From Paulinella micropora (taxonomy: Eukaryota; Cercozoa; Imbricatea; Euglyphida; Paulinellidae), in NCBI GenBank assembly GCA_019918135.1, contig WBZZ01003898.1, forward strand, positions 102,501 through 146,179: a stretch of 43,679 bases of DNA. The letters run 5' to 3'. Below, piece by piece: positions 9,253 to 18,064 of this stretch. The stretch's first letter is position 1. Each line of letters opens with the position of its first letter. Made by a program: the position numbers and the translations under genes. Below the pieces are notes generated by a model. That model had not been told where the DNA came from, searched no databases, and was given only the letters and a program-made list of their open reading frames with translations.

Positions 9253-10292
9253 GTGACAATTTTCTTTTATCACGCGTCGGACATTGAGCGACCGCATGTG
9301 GATTAATTTCATATTACCCATGCCAGATCATGTCTTATTGAAATAATTTTTTACCATTGTTGTTACTTGGCATTTCTATCGCAACATATGAGTGCGAAGG
9401 TCAATCGGCACGAGGTCGACACCGGATAAGGGGATCGCTGGTGAGTTTAGCGATGGTGTTCCTGGTACGACCCTGCAACAAGTACTCAGGGTGATGTTCT
9501 CAAAATGTTCTCCTAGTAGACATATTACATATTTTTCTTTGGATATACTCAAAATCGTCATACCAGTGCACGGTCCGTCTCTACTTGTGTCGGCATATCG
9601 CATGGTCGGGCTCACTCACCCCGGCTTTGGATATAGTTATTAGGACTGGCCCCCTAGTACTATATTAAGATAACCGATTGTATACAAGGGTATGTTATTA
9701 AAAGACGATGTATTTACTGATCGGAAGTGTTTTTGAAGGAGGAGAAAAATTATAATGCTGCTCTTATTTTTTAATAGTAATACTATCGTTCTTGACATAC
9801 TGCCTCCGAATTAAGTTACGGGGGGGACAACGAGTGGGGAAGGAGGAGTTTTTAATTTACAAAGACGAGGCTAGAGATTTATCGTTGATTTGTGCCTGGC
9901 GTATGCGTTTTATATATCCAATGCACCGTCTATCAGTGGGTTAATGCACTTAGTTGCAACACCCCGTAGCGTTGGTGCAGAAAAGAAATCAGCAATTATA
10001 TGACGAAAATATTGCATATTTCCGTCATAAAAATGGGAAGGGGTACTGTAGGCATCACCCCTAGGATAGCCGGTAAAAAGTACACTTTTTTTGGTGTCAG
10101 GTGCACCTAGTTTCTTCCCATTATTTCAATATCGTTTGGCCGGATTTGACCTAATGCCATTTTAACCTTGGTCTGTTGCCGCTTTCTTTTGTGCGGTTTT
10201 ACTGAGCTAATATAACGAGACATCATTCTCCTTTGGGGATTTGTGTTTGGTTGTATTACCGACTTTTTAACGAGCTATCTTCGGGGATTTTA
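9253..10292. other. 3' non-coding region of the retroelement, with polypurine tract
   Basis: No convincing gene is seen. A purine-rich tract around 9820-9850 (G run, then GGGGAAGGAGGAG) followed by TTTTTAATTT could be the polypurine tract next to a 3' LTR, which would make 9851-10292 an LTR remnant. I found no matching 5' copy. An open frame at 9392-9643 (83 codons) has no recognisable features and is probably chance. Confidence 0.4.
9999..10029. repeat. Imperfect palindrome in 3' region
   Basis: TATGACG and CGTCATA form the outer arms and AAATAT/ATATTT-type sequence the inner arms, giving a stem of about 14 base pairs with one or two mismatches and a 2-4 base loop. It may be a terminator or processing hairpin of the element; function unknown. 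Confidence 0.5.
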
Positions 10293-10373
10293 ACAAACCC
10301 TAACAACAAAAACAACAACAACCCTAACAACAACAACAATAACAACAACCCTAACAACAACCCTAACAACCCT

Positions 10374-10405
<32 letters not shown>

Positions 10406-10438
10406 CCGGGGGGGTACCCTAACAACAACAACAACCCT

Positions 10439-10473
<35 letters not shown>

Positions 10474-10522
10474 CCCTAACAACAACAACCCTAACAACAA
10501 CAACAACAACAACAACAACCCT

Positions 10523-10572
<50 letters not shown>

Positions 10573-10635
10573 CCCTAACAACAACAACAACCCTAACAAC
10601 AACAACAACCCTAACAACAACAATAACAACAACAA
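10293..10635 (-). repeat. Telomere-like array, C-rich strand on plus
   Basis: CCCTAA is interspersed with AAC runs, the exact complement of the left array. On the plus strand the terminus of such a telomere would lie to the left, toward the retroelement. An anomalous CCGGGGGGGTA interrupts it at about 10,406-10,417. Open frames across it are repeat artefacts. Confidence 0.8.
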
Positions 10636-11515
10636 AGGTTCAAAGGCGTGCCTTGAAGCCGCTAAGCATCGATCGCGCGCAGCTGCTATATTAAAACAAC
10701 GCCCATCCCTTAGCAAATAAATCCACACCAACTGCTGCTCGCTGGTGAATGCTTACAAGCACGCAGCACGCCCAAACCACTTTCACAACTTTCAGGCTTA
10801 CTGTACCTAAAAATGCACGAAAAACCTGTGACGTGAAAAAACAAAACTGATGAACTTACTCCTACGGGTCCTACGAATGTCCCCAGCTTCTTACTTTTGC
10901 AATCCAACACCTACAGCGAACACAAGCTCAATCAGATCACCTTCACCACCCCTCTGAAACCCAGGACCGACTTTTGAAAAAGGACCGACTTTTGCGTGGG
11001 GGTGGCCCGGTGTGAAGCAAATGGTTCATTCATGATTCATTTATGAACTATGAAAGTAATTGAAAAAATAAGCGATAGAAGTACTGATAGAAAGATTAAA
11101 AACCAACAGAAAGAAAAAAGAGAGATAAAGTAAAGAGCAAGCATACAAAAATTGAAAAAACAACAAGCCGCAAATAGAAAGAAAGAAAAAAAGAATGAAT
11201 AGTACCAAAAAACAAACAAAAAAAATGCAATTATTAATAAATAAAACAAAACAAAAGAGGACAAACAAAAAAGGGAAATAAAAGAGGAAGCAAAGCAAGA
11301 AAAAATACAGAGAAAATAAATGAAATAAAGAGGGAAAACATAAATATAAAATTTACAAATGATTCTCAAAATGATTCCCAAATGATTCAAGATGACATGC
11401 ATAAAGACAAAAATGATCCCGAATGATTCCCAAATGATATGTCATTATGATATGTCATTTGTGAATCATTTGTAAATTGATTTATGAAAATAACCCTGTT
11501 TGAAGTGTATACACC
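10636..11515. other. AT-rich non-coding subtelomeric DNA
   Basis: No gene is supported. 11,040-11,340 is strongly A-rich on the plus strand with GAAA/CAAA-type low complexity. Several copies of AATGATTC occur at about 11,020-11,490. Confidence 0.5.
11348..11478. repeat. Inverted repeat, 19-base arms
   Basis: AATTTACAAATGATTCTCA (11,348) and TGTGAATCATTTGTAAATT (ending 11,478) are complementary at 18 of 19 positions, separated by about 93 bases that contain further AATGATTC and ATGATATGTCATT units. Confidence 0.55.
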
Positions 11516-11519
11516 TAGT

Positions 11520-11719
11520 TTTATGGCTTCAGGGGGTAAATCAGCTGAAATTCAGCACTGAATTCAGGGCTGAACTCAGCCCTGCATTATATTTCAGGGC
11601 TGAGAAAAGACAGGACAAACAGGCAGACACAGACAGATAGACACAGAGACAGACACAGACAGACAGACACAGACAGACAGACACAGACGGACACACGCAG
11701 ACACACATTCACAGACAGG

Positions 11720-11753
<34 letters not shown>

Positions 11754-12090
11754 CACACACACACACACAGAAACACAGAAAGACACACACAGAAAGACAC
11801 ACACAGAAAGACACACACAGAAAGACACACACAGAAAGACACAGAAGGAAATACTACAATTGAAAAAAGAGAAACAAATGCAAGGAAGCTAACATGAGAA
11901 CGTTCTCTCTTCCCTCTTGTTTCCACTTGTGGCTTCAGGGCTGAATTCAGGGCTATTCAGGGCTGAATTCAGCCCTGAAATTTTCAGCCCTGAATTTTCC
12001 AGGGCTGAGAAAAAATCTTCAGTCGTAAAAAATCTATCAGCCCTGAACAAAAATGTTCACCCCTGAAATTCATCCCTGAAATATACCACG
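11520..12090. repeat. Cluster of TCAGGGCTGA / TCAGCCCTGA palindromic units around a CA microsatellite
   Basis: More than ten copies of CAGGGCTGA or its complement lie at 11,555-11,605 and 11,930-12,080, some fused into palindromes such as CAGGGCTGAATTCAGCCCTG. The block flanks a (CA)n / ACACACAGAAAGAC microsatellite at about 11,605-11,850, in which a 14-base unit is repeated about five times. No gene is supported. Confidence 0.6.
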
Positions 12091-12299
12091 AAAAAGACTT
12101 TTGTCCTCTTTGAGCTATAGACGGAAAAGAAGATTGATGAAAGGAAGTCGAAGGAAGAAGGCAAGGGAGAGAGAAAGAAAGGGTAAAGGATTGGAAAGAA
12201 GGAATGAAGCCAAGAAAGAATATCAAGAAGAAAGAGACACACACAAAGAAAAGAAGAAAGAAAGGGGGACGTAGAAAAACTATCCAGTTTTCTTTCCTC

Positions 12300-12312
12300 T
12301 TTTCCCCTCCTT

Positions 12313-12343
<31 letters not shown>

Positions 12344-12520
12344 GTTTCCTCGTTCTCATTTGAATGTCATTTCTTCCCTCGACTTACCGTGTTTTCTAGC
12401 GCTTTCCTTCTTTCTTTTTCTTTTCTTTCTCTTCTCAATTAATACACTTCTTTCTGTTTGCCTGTCTGTGTATCTGTCTGTGTATCTGTCTGTCTGTCTG
12501 TCTGTCTGTCTGTGTCATGA
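12300..12520. repeat. CTTT and GTCT microsatellites
   Basis: A CTTT run lies at about 12,310-12,340 and a TGTCTGTC run at about 12,460-12,515. These simple repeats produce spurious open frames in both strands. Confidence 0.6.
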
Positions 12521-12535
12521 GTAGTATAATATACT

Positions 12536-12582
12536 TTTTAGGCGGGGTGTTTTTTCGTGCCTCAAAAACGCCCTCCTAAAAA
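12536..12582. repeat. Imperfect hairpin at possible left edge of AT-rich element
   Basis: TTTTTAGGCGGGGTGTTTTT and AAAAACGCCCTCCTAAAAA pair with few mismatches around a loop of about 8 bases. It could be an element end or a terminator. Confidence 0.5.
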
Positions 12583-12585
12583 GAA

Positions 12586-12631
12586 TTGACGCTTCCTATT
12601 GCTAGTTTGAACTTTCAATACTAAGCGTCAA
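12586..12631. repeat. Perfect 9-base inverted repeat
   Basis: TTGACGCTT (12,586-12,594) and AAGCGTCAA (12,623-12,631) are exact complements with 28 bases between. They sit right next to the previous hairpin. Confidence 0.5.
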
Positions 12632-12859
12632 AACAGCAAAATAAAAAAATCAAATTTTCAATCAATATAAGCAAACAAAATAAAGAAATCTCTCTTACTC
12701 TTAATCTCGCTTTTAAATAAAAACAAGAAAAGTTCAAATTTTTTTTTAGGTTTTTAAATAAAAACAAAATCAATACCAGCAGAGAAAACCCCCCAAAAAG
12801 CCCCCTACAGAGCACGCAAGAAAACATATTGTAAAATAAAAATTTTGTCTTTGATATAG

Positions 12860-13082
12860 ATGGATTGCAAAAAGAAGAGAGCAGAATATGTAAAGGAAAG
12901 AAGAAAGCAGAAATACACATGTGTATGTGGTAAGGTAATAGGTATATATGGAAAATATCAACACTTCCGACTTTCATAGAGACCACTTCGCAGAGAAAGA
13001 AGAGGTTATGATAGGCAGTCATAAAGTCGCCCGTATAATTCGTACAAAGGATGACATTGAAAGATATTATAAAAACAATTAA
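12860..13082 (+). pseudogene. Small basic zinc-finger-like protein, frameshifted
   Basis: From ATG 12,860 a Lys/Arg-rich N-terminus leads into YTCVCGK, giving Cys-x-Cys-Gly. The frame then meets TAG at 12,977, but shifting by one base near 12,960 continues into a segment with two His residues and on to TAA at 13,080. The combined layout (Cys-x-Cys-Gly, about 15 residues, His, several residues, His) matches small single-finger proteins common in polinton-like and giant-virus genomes. About 74 residues in all. CTTTGATATAG just upstream resembles the promoter-like motif seen before the other genes of this block. The function would be nucleic-acid binding, which is inference. Confidence 0.45.
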
Positions 13083-13119
13083 TTTTTATTTAAGGAATAT
13101 ATCATTATGACTATATAGG

Positions 13120-13341
13120 ATGCCCGCTCTAAGGAAGTATAACGCAGAAGAAGAAAGGAAAAAGGCTCATTCAATTTGTTCTGGTAAGTATGCCAAGAAG
13201 AAACCTGAGATATATAGAACCTCTAGTAAATCATATTATGAAAAGAATAAGGAAAAAATATTAATAGCACGTAAAGAGAAAAGAGCCAAAATGAAGGAAG
13301 ATAAAAGAATTCTTAATGACGAATTACATATTAAACAATAA
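13120..13341 (+). CDS. Small Lys/Glu-rich protein, unknown function
   Basis: This intact 73-residue frame runs from ATG 13,120 to TAA. It is strongly charged (KEKILIARKEKRAKMKE) and probably helical, with one Cys and no recognised domain. AATATATCATTATGACTATA lies directly before the start, a variant of the motif before the next gene. It stands one gene upstream of the Cys/His protein at 13,365 and on the same strand, as expected in a compact viral gene block. Confidence 0.5.
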   Translation: MPALRKYNAEEERKKAHSICSGKYAKKKPEIYRTSSKSYYEKNKEKILIARKEKRAKMKEDKRILNDELHIKQ

Positions 13342-13364
13342 TATATCTTTATGATATAATCATT
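13341..13364 (+). promoter_or_regulatory. Promoter-like motif, copy 2
   Basis: ATATATCTTTATGATATAAT followed by CATT and the ATG of the next gene. Almost the same 25 bases occur at 13,898-13,921, and looser versions precede 13,120 and 17,473. The repetition before starts on one strand, as in compact viral genomes, supports a promoter role. Confidence 0.5.
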
Positions 13365-13799
13365 ATGCCATACAACAATCAAACTTATTGGTTATATAAT
13401 GATTTGACTTTACACATTGATTATGAAAAAGGGAAATATTTTTTGAATTTAATTAATGCGATTAGATTCGTCGCTCCAGATGGTAAATGGAATACAAACG
13501 ATTGGCGGGTTATAGGTACGTTAAATGAAGGTTCTGAAAATAAATGCTGTTGCTCACACGAAATAACAAAAAACTATGTCATAAAACATAAGCGGAGTGG
13601 GGAAGAAATGATTGAAGGTTCTGAATGTATTAAACGATTTAACAATCCTGAAATGAATGAAGAATTATCATTGCTTACCCGTATTAGAGAAAATTCAAAC
13701 ATTAAATTCTGTTATCTTTGCGAAAGCCAAAAAGCGATTTCAAGAACAATAGTTGCTAAATATCCATACAGAGAACGTTATTATCATAAAAATATATGA
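13365..13799 (+). CDS. Viral-type Cys/His protein with G-S-E-C-I-K-R-F motif
   Basis: This intact 144-residue protein has its ATG within the promoter-like motif. The middle has a KCCCSHEI segment, then about 25 residues later EGSECIKRF; the paired Cys/His plus Gly-Ser-x-Cys-Ile layout recurs in small hypothetical proteins of nucleocytoplasmic large DNA viruses and phages, where it is thought to bind zinc. A second Cys pair (FCYLCE) follows near residue 117. The stop is TGA followed at once by TAA. It lies just upstream of the polymerase on the same strand. I recognise the motif but not a defined function. Confidence 0.6.
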   Translation: MPYNNQTYWLYNDLTLHIDYEKGKYFLNLINAIRFVAPDGKWNTNDWRVIGTLNEGSENKCCCSHEITKNYVIKHKRSGEEMIEGSECIKRFNNPEMNEELSLLTRIRENSNIKFCYLCESQKAISRTIVAKYPYRERYYHKNI

Positions 13800-13897
13800 T
13801 AAAAGAAATAAGACGAGAAGGATACTCATTTTAGGCTTAAATAACTAGTTTATATGATTTTAATTTTTTTTAATTAATTAATTTCTATTTAAAGAAA

Positions 13898-13921
13898 TAT
13901 ATTCTTTATGATATAATCATT
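13898..13921 (+). promoter_or_regulatory. Promoter-like motif, copy 3 (before DNA polymerase)
   Basis: ATATTCTTTATGATATAATC plus ATT matches the motif at 13,341 with one inserted T. Where copy 2 runs into ATG, this copy runs into AAG at 13,922-13,924, in frame with the polymerase ATG at 13,973. Confidence 0.5.
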
Positions 13922-13972
13922 AAGAATTTTTTTAAGTATTTTATATTTCCCAATAATATAAAACTAAAATAT

Positions 13973-16900
13973 ATGCCACCACCATTACCAACATCATCAA
14001 GACCAGACAAAAATGTGATTGATTTGTTGAAGGCTAAGGCTCGCAACAAGGTTAAGGTTGCTGAACTATTAGCATAAAAACAGAAACTCAAAGAGACTAA
14101 AACCAGAGAAAACAAAAGGGAATTCAAAGTAGTAGAGTTAAAATCTAGGCGAGACAATAGATTAAACTCTCTTACATATGAGAAGCAAGGATTAGACATA
14201 AACTTTTATGATACTGACACATTAGAGCGAGAGGTTCTACTTCCGATACTATTGGATGCTAAAAGAAATGGTATGACAGGAAATGCTGACGTTCATATCA
14301 CTATAACCTACATAACTGACCACCAAGAATTAAATAGGTATTATAAAAAGAAAACATTTAATTCTTTTCAAATAAAAAACTATGATGATTTTATTGAAAT
14401 GTTGAATGAGTTTAACATAAGCAATATTGAAGCATCTGGACTAGGTTATGAACGTATTATTGAATATGGCAAGGTAGTAGTAGTTCAAGAAAACGGAGGC
14501 GGATGCTACGAGGGAAAATACAAAAGCAAACAAATAAAATCATATGAAAATATATTAACGTCTCCAGCCAGTTCCAATAATAACATGCCACTTATTAACA
14601 GAAAAGATTTAATGATATTAGAGAACAATTCAATCTTTCTAACGATTGTCCAATTCCATTTTCTACCGCCGTAAAAATCCTTAATACTTTGATAAAGGAA
14701 GGGAAGACATACGAAATAACAAATAGTTTAACAAGAGAAACTATAAGCACAAATAACATCGGAGAAGAAGCAGATATTATGATTTATTTAGAGAACAATC
14801 ATTATTTTTGGATTAACTAAAAGATATAAACAAAAATGCGAACAATGTTTAAAGAAATACGTCAAAAAGCACACTTGTAATCCAAAAATGATAAATTATG
14901 CTAATAGAAAATTTTTGAGGAATGGACAAAGACATTTGATAACCAAATTTGAAAAGGATAAAATTAATAACAAAGATGAAGTTATTCATTACGACCTAGA
15001 AACTTTTAGAAATAACACGCTTGCTGACGGCTTTGATATTCGCGACTGCTATATAGTTGGATATACTCAAGGGACGGAAGGATTTAAATATTTCGCTGGA
15101 AAAGATTGTATTTCTAAATTTCTTGATTTAGTCTTAGAGAGAGGACAAAAATTAACAATAGAATGGGGTAACAGAATGCTTCATGCTCCAGCAAAAAAAG
15201 TAGCAGGAGTAAGAAAAAAGAGAAATAAAGATGAAGAACCACCAATTTTATATGTGAATGGGTTTAACGGGGCGAACTTTGACCACTACTTTATTAAACA
15301 GGAATTAATAAGAAGAGGTATCAAACCAAAATCACATATGATTAATAAAGGCTCAATAATCTCTTTACAATTTGAAAATATTAAAATGTGGGATATGTGT
15401 AAGCATACTCAGGGGACATTAAAAGAAAACTTAGAAAATATGAAATGTAAAACTCTTACAGGAGATTTTGACACGACAAGGCATCTACTAGTGAAGAATT
15501 AAGAAATAAGTGTCTTGAATATTTGAAGTGTGATGTTATGGGTAAAAGAGTTATATGACAAAATAAACACAGAGATATTTGAAAAGCACTCGGTGAATTT
15601 AACTTCATACATTTCAACTTCAAGCCTCGCTTTCAATATCTGGAAGAAAATGATTGATGGTAAGCATGATGTAAGACTTCCAACTACTGAACAAGAGAAA
15701 GCGTTTAGAAAAGCGGTTATCGGAGCAAGAACATATCCAAGCAAAAAAAGATTTATTTCAAAACAATACAAGGACTACTTAGCGGGGAAAATCACATTTG
15801 ACGAATTAACCGATTATTTAGTTGATGCGGATGTCGTATCTTTATACCCAACAGCGATGCTTAATTTATTTATGGTTGGAGAAATTAAACTTGCTATCGC
15901 ACCATTTGATTACAATAATCTTCCTATCGGTATTTACAATGTTGATTACATCTCAGCAAAAGACATATTACATTCAAGAATAGGACAGAGAAATAAAATG
16001 GGTTCATTAAAGTGGAATTTGACCGATATGAAAGACCAATGGCTTACAAGCGTTGATATTGAAGATATGATTAAGGAAGGCTACGATATAACGATTCATA
16101 AAGGATACTATACAGAGGAGGCAGAACCAGTATTCAAAGAATATATATTAGAAATGTTTAAGGCGAAAGAGAATAGCGAGAAAGGCACACCGCAATATTT
16201 ATTAGCCAAACTATTTATGAATTCGTTATACGGAAAGATGATACAACGACCTATCCCAACAGAAGCAGAATATATTAAATCAAATGAAGAGTATTGGAAA
16301 TTTTGGACGAAAAATTATATATCCGATGTGGTTGAATTCAAATATAAAGACGGAAACAAACTTTGGCACGTATCTGGAATTCCTAGAAATGAAGTAATAA
16401 TTGAAGAAAGTATTACAAAGCCTTCTCACTACGGAGCATTTATTCTAGCATATAGTAGGCGAATTATGTATACTACATAAAAGAGGCTAATCCAAATAAA
16501 GACATAGAGGCTGATTTCTATTACACCGATACCGATAGTCTAGTGTTGCATGTTAGGTTTGCCAAACTAATCAAAAGACTTGGTGATAAATCTCTCGGAG
16601 GAATAACAGACGACTTAGGAGATTGTTGTAAGATAATAAGAGGAATATGGATTGCTCCTAAATTGTATATGTTAGAATTTACAACGAATGAAGCCTTTCT
16701 CCCTTGCCTTACTAAGAATGACTTGAAACATAAAGACAAAGGTGTTCATATAATTGAATGCTACGAAAACGAAGGAGTAAAAAAGAGATACTACCATCTC
16801 AGAGGTAAGGGGTTGAATTCAAAAGGGTTAAATCCAGAAATATATGAAAAGATGGATTTAGGTGAAAGCATTGAAAATGTTAGAGTTTTCAAATGAAGAA

Positions 16901-17060
16901 AATTCATTCATCACGAAATAGCAAACAGCAAAACATTAACCATTTCAGCATAGTTCATACTACAAACATTAAAAAGAAAGTTAATGATAATAAATGGTGC
17001 GGTCGTGAGTTTATCAACAAAAATGATAGTATCACTCACTGCTTCCATATCCGCTCCTAG
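13973..17060 (+). pseudogene. Protein-primed-type family B DNA polymerase, broken
   Basis: This is a replicative polymerase with 3'-5' exonuclease, of the group found in polintons, adintoviruses, virophages and linear plasmids. Motifs in order: a CEQCLKKY...HTC zinc-like cluster near 14,840-14,880; Exo I YDLETF (Asp codon 14,993); Exo II NGFNGANFDHY near 15,256; palm motif A DVVSLYPTAM (15,830); motif B KLFMNSLYGK near 16,210; motif C YTDTDSL near 16,523; and a C-terminal WCGREF segment near 17,010. The coding signal is split by an in-frame TAA at 14,075 and frame changes near 14,630, 14,815, 15,488, 15,541, 16,472 and 16,890, giving about 1,030 residues if read through. All catalytic motifs survive, so decay is recent or part of the damage is sequencing error. 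The start could also have been at 13,922, where ATG is now AAG. Confidence 0.85.
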
Positions 17061-17157
17061 ATAAATGTCGTTTGTCAACAAACGAGAATGAGCAAAGGGA
17101 ATGAAAGTGAAGTTGACAAATAGTTAATTAATTTTTTTCCATAAAATTTTTTTACCA

Positions 17158-17169
17158 GTCTATATAGAC
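17158..17169. promoter_or_regulatory. GTCTATATAGAC palindrome before next gene
   Basis: A perfect 12-base palindrome sits 2 bases upstream of ATG 17,172. CTATATAG also occurs just before ATG 13,120. It may be a TATA-like promoter element of this virus-like block. Confidence 0.4.
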
Positions 17170-17171
17170 CA

Positions 17172-17445
17172 ATGACCACCCTCAACAGACTATGTGAGAA
17201 GTTTGAGAAACTCTCTATTGAAAATGAAAAAGAAACATCTCTTACCGATGTTAAAAAGATAATTACTGACTGAAAATGCACGGGCAGGCAAGCCAAGGGA
17301 TATTTTTCCATTTGGTAAGTATAAAGGTAAGAAAATTCAAGAAGTAGCAGTTATTGACAAGCCATACCTTGAATGGATTATGAAACAGCCGTGGTTTGAT
17401 AAATTTACAGACATTAAAAGTGAAGTAAAAAAATATTTACAATAA
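17172..17445 (+). pseudogene. DUF3820-like small protein, frameshifted copy
   Basis: ATG 17,172 opens a frame of 33 codons ending in TGA at 17,271; from 17,272 a second frame continues to TAA at 17,443. The second part contains FPFGKYKGKKIQEV and DKPYLEWIMKQPWF, the Gly-Lys-Tyr-x-Gly and Tyr-Leu-x-Trp layout of the DUF3820 / exonuclease-X C-terminal type domain, which often accompanies nucleases or polymerases. The downstream gene at 17,473 ends with the same domain, so the two are paralogues. Confidence 0.55.
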
Positions 17446-17472
17446 AAATTAATATTTACTTTATATATATCA

Positions 17473-17898
17473 ATGACTGACCTGTCAACCAAACAGGACT
17501 ACTTGAGTGAAATTGAAAAATGGAGCCTTGACAGCGAAATTAAGAAACCTTCAATTAAATGGACTAAGCCTGATATTGTTTCTTTCTATGAGCAATATAA
17601 ACCACGTGATGACAATGTGAAAGTAGTTATACCATTGGATGCCACATTGCAAAAAAAAATAAATGAAGAACCAAGCACACCTTTTAAGGAGACTGATTTA
17701 AAAGAGACTGGAATTACCGAAATAAAGACTAATGTAGGTGAAGAGATAGCGCAAAATGAAACCGATATTTTTCTTCAATATGGTAAGTATAAAAAAATGA
17801 AAATTGAAGATGTTGCTAAGATTGATAAACCATACCTTGAATATTTAATTCAACAACCTTATTTTAATGATAAAGATGCGGTAAAAAAATATCTTTGA
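17473..17898 (+). CDS. DUF3820-like protein, intact paralogue
   Basis: The protein has 141 residues from ATG 17,473. The N-terminal 90 residues are polar and charged. The last 45 carry LQYGKYKKMKIEDV and DKPYLEYLIQQPYF, clearly related to the broken copy just upstream, with similar spacing and the same VKKYL ending. TTAATATTTACTTTATATAT before the start fits the AT-rich promoter pattern. It ends in TGA TGA and then runs into a strong hairpin that separates it from the convergent gene at 18,065. Its role in DNA replication or repair is inference from the domain and the polymerase next to it. Confidence 0.6.
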   Translation: MTDLSTKQDYLSEIEKWSLDSEIKKPSIKWTKPDIVSFYEQYKPRDDNVKVVIPLDATLQKKINEEPSTPFKETDLKETGITEIKTNVGEEIAQNETDIFLQYGKYKKMKIEDVAKIDKPYLEYLIQQPYFNDKDAVKKYL

Positions 17899-17903
17899 TG
17901 ATA

Positions 17904-17975
17904 TTTTAGAAATTAGACTTTCGCCTCCAAAACTATTTCGACAACTTCGAAATAGTTTTTCGTCTATTTCTAAAA
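17904..17975. terminator. Long two-part hairpin between convergent genes
   Basis: The inner stem AAACTATTTCG / CGAAATAGTTT (17,930-17,940 with 17,948-17,958) is perfect. The outer stem TTTTAGAAATTAGAC / GTCTATTTCTAAAA (17,904-17,918 with 17,962-17,975) has one bulge. Its place between two gene 3' ends suggests a bidirectional transcription end. Confidence 0.55.
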
Positions 17976-18017
17976 CATCATTTTACGACGTAGTATTTTT
18001 TAATTTTTTTTACGGTG

Positions 18018-18061
18018 TTTGCAAAACACACGAAAGCGTAGCGAGAGTGTGAATTTGCAAA
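18018..18061. terminator. Second hairpin next to the minus-strand gene end
   Basis: TTTGCAAAACACAC (18,018-18,031) pairs with GTGTGAATTTGCAAA (18,047-18,061). It ends 4 bases from the TAG of the minus-strand gene and would form in its 3' untranslated region. Confidence 0.5.
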
Positions 18062-18064
18062 TAT

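Larger units (their letters stand above)
1388..10292 (+). mobile_element. Ty3/gypsy-like retroelement lacking visible LTRs
   Basis: Gag, protease, reverse transcriptase, RNase H and integrase lie in that order on the plus strand, the Ty3/gypsy (Metaviridae) arrangement. The leader before gag is only about 200 bases and directly abuts the left telomere-like array. The 3' side has about 1 kb of non-coding sequence up to the right array. I found no direct repeat between 1388-1591 and 9253-10292, so LTRs are either absent, truncated or too diverged to see. Frameshifts near 1945, 4071 and 7095 and in-frame UGA codons at 3340 and 3469 break what should be a continuous gag-pol, so the copy is probably inactive, unless those breaks are sequence errors or recoding sites. 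Confidence 0.8.

Noticed and set aside
10233..10731. Poly-Asn/Thr and poly-Leu frames in the right array
   Set aside because: They are the same repeat artefact on the opposite strand.
11587..12524. Cys/Val/Ser-rich and Phe/Leu-rich frames
   Set aside because: They come from CA, CTTT and GTCT microsatellites.
12621..13022. Minus-strand frame of 133 codons rich in Phe/Leu
   Set aside because: It is antisense to AT-rich coding sequence with a clearer gene on plus; composition explains it.
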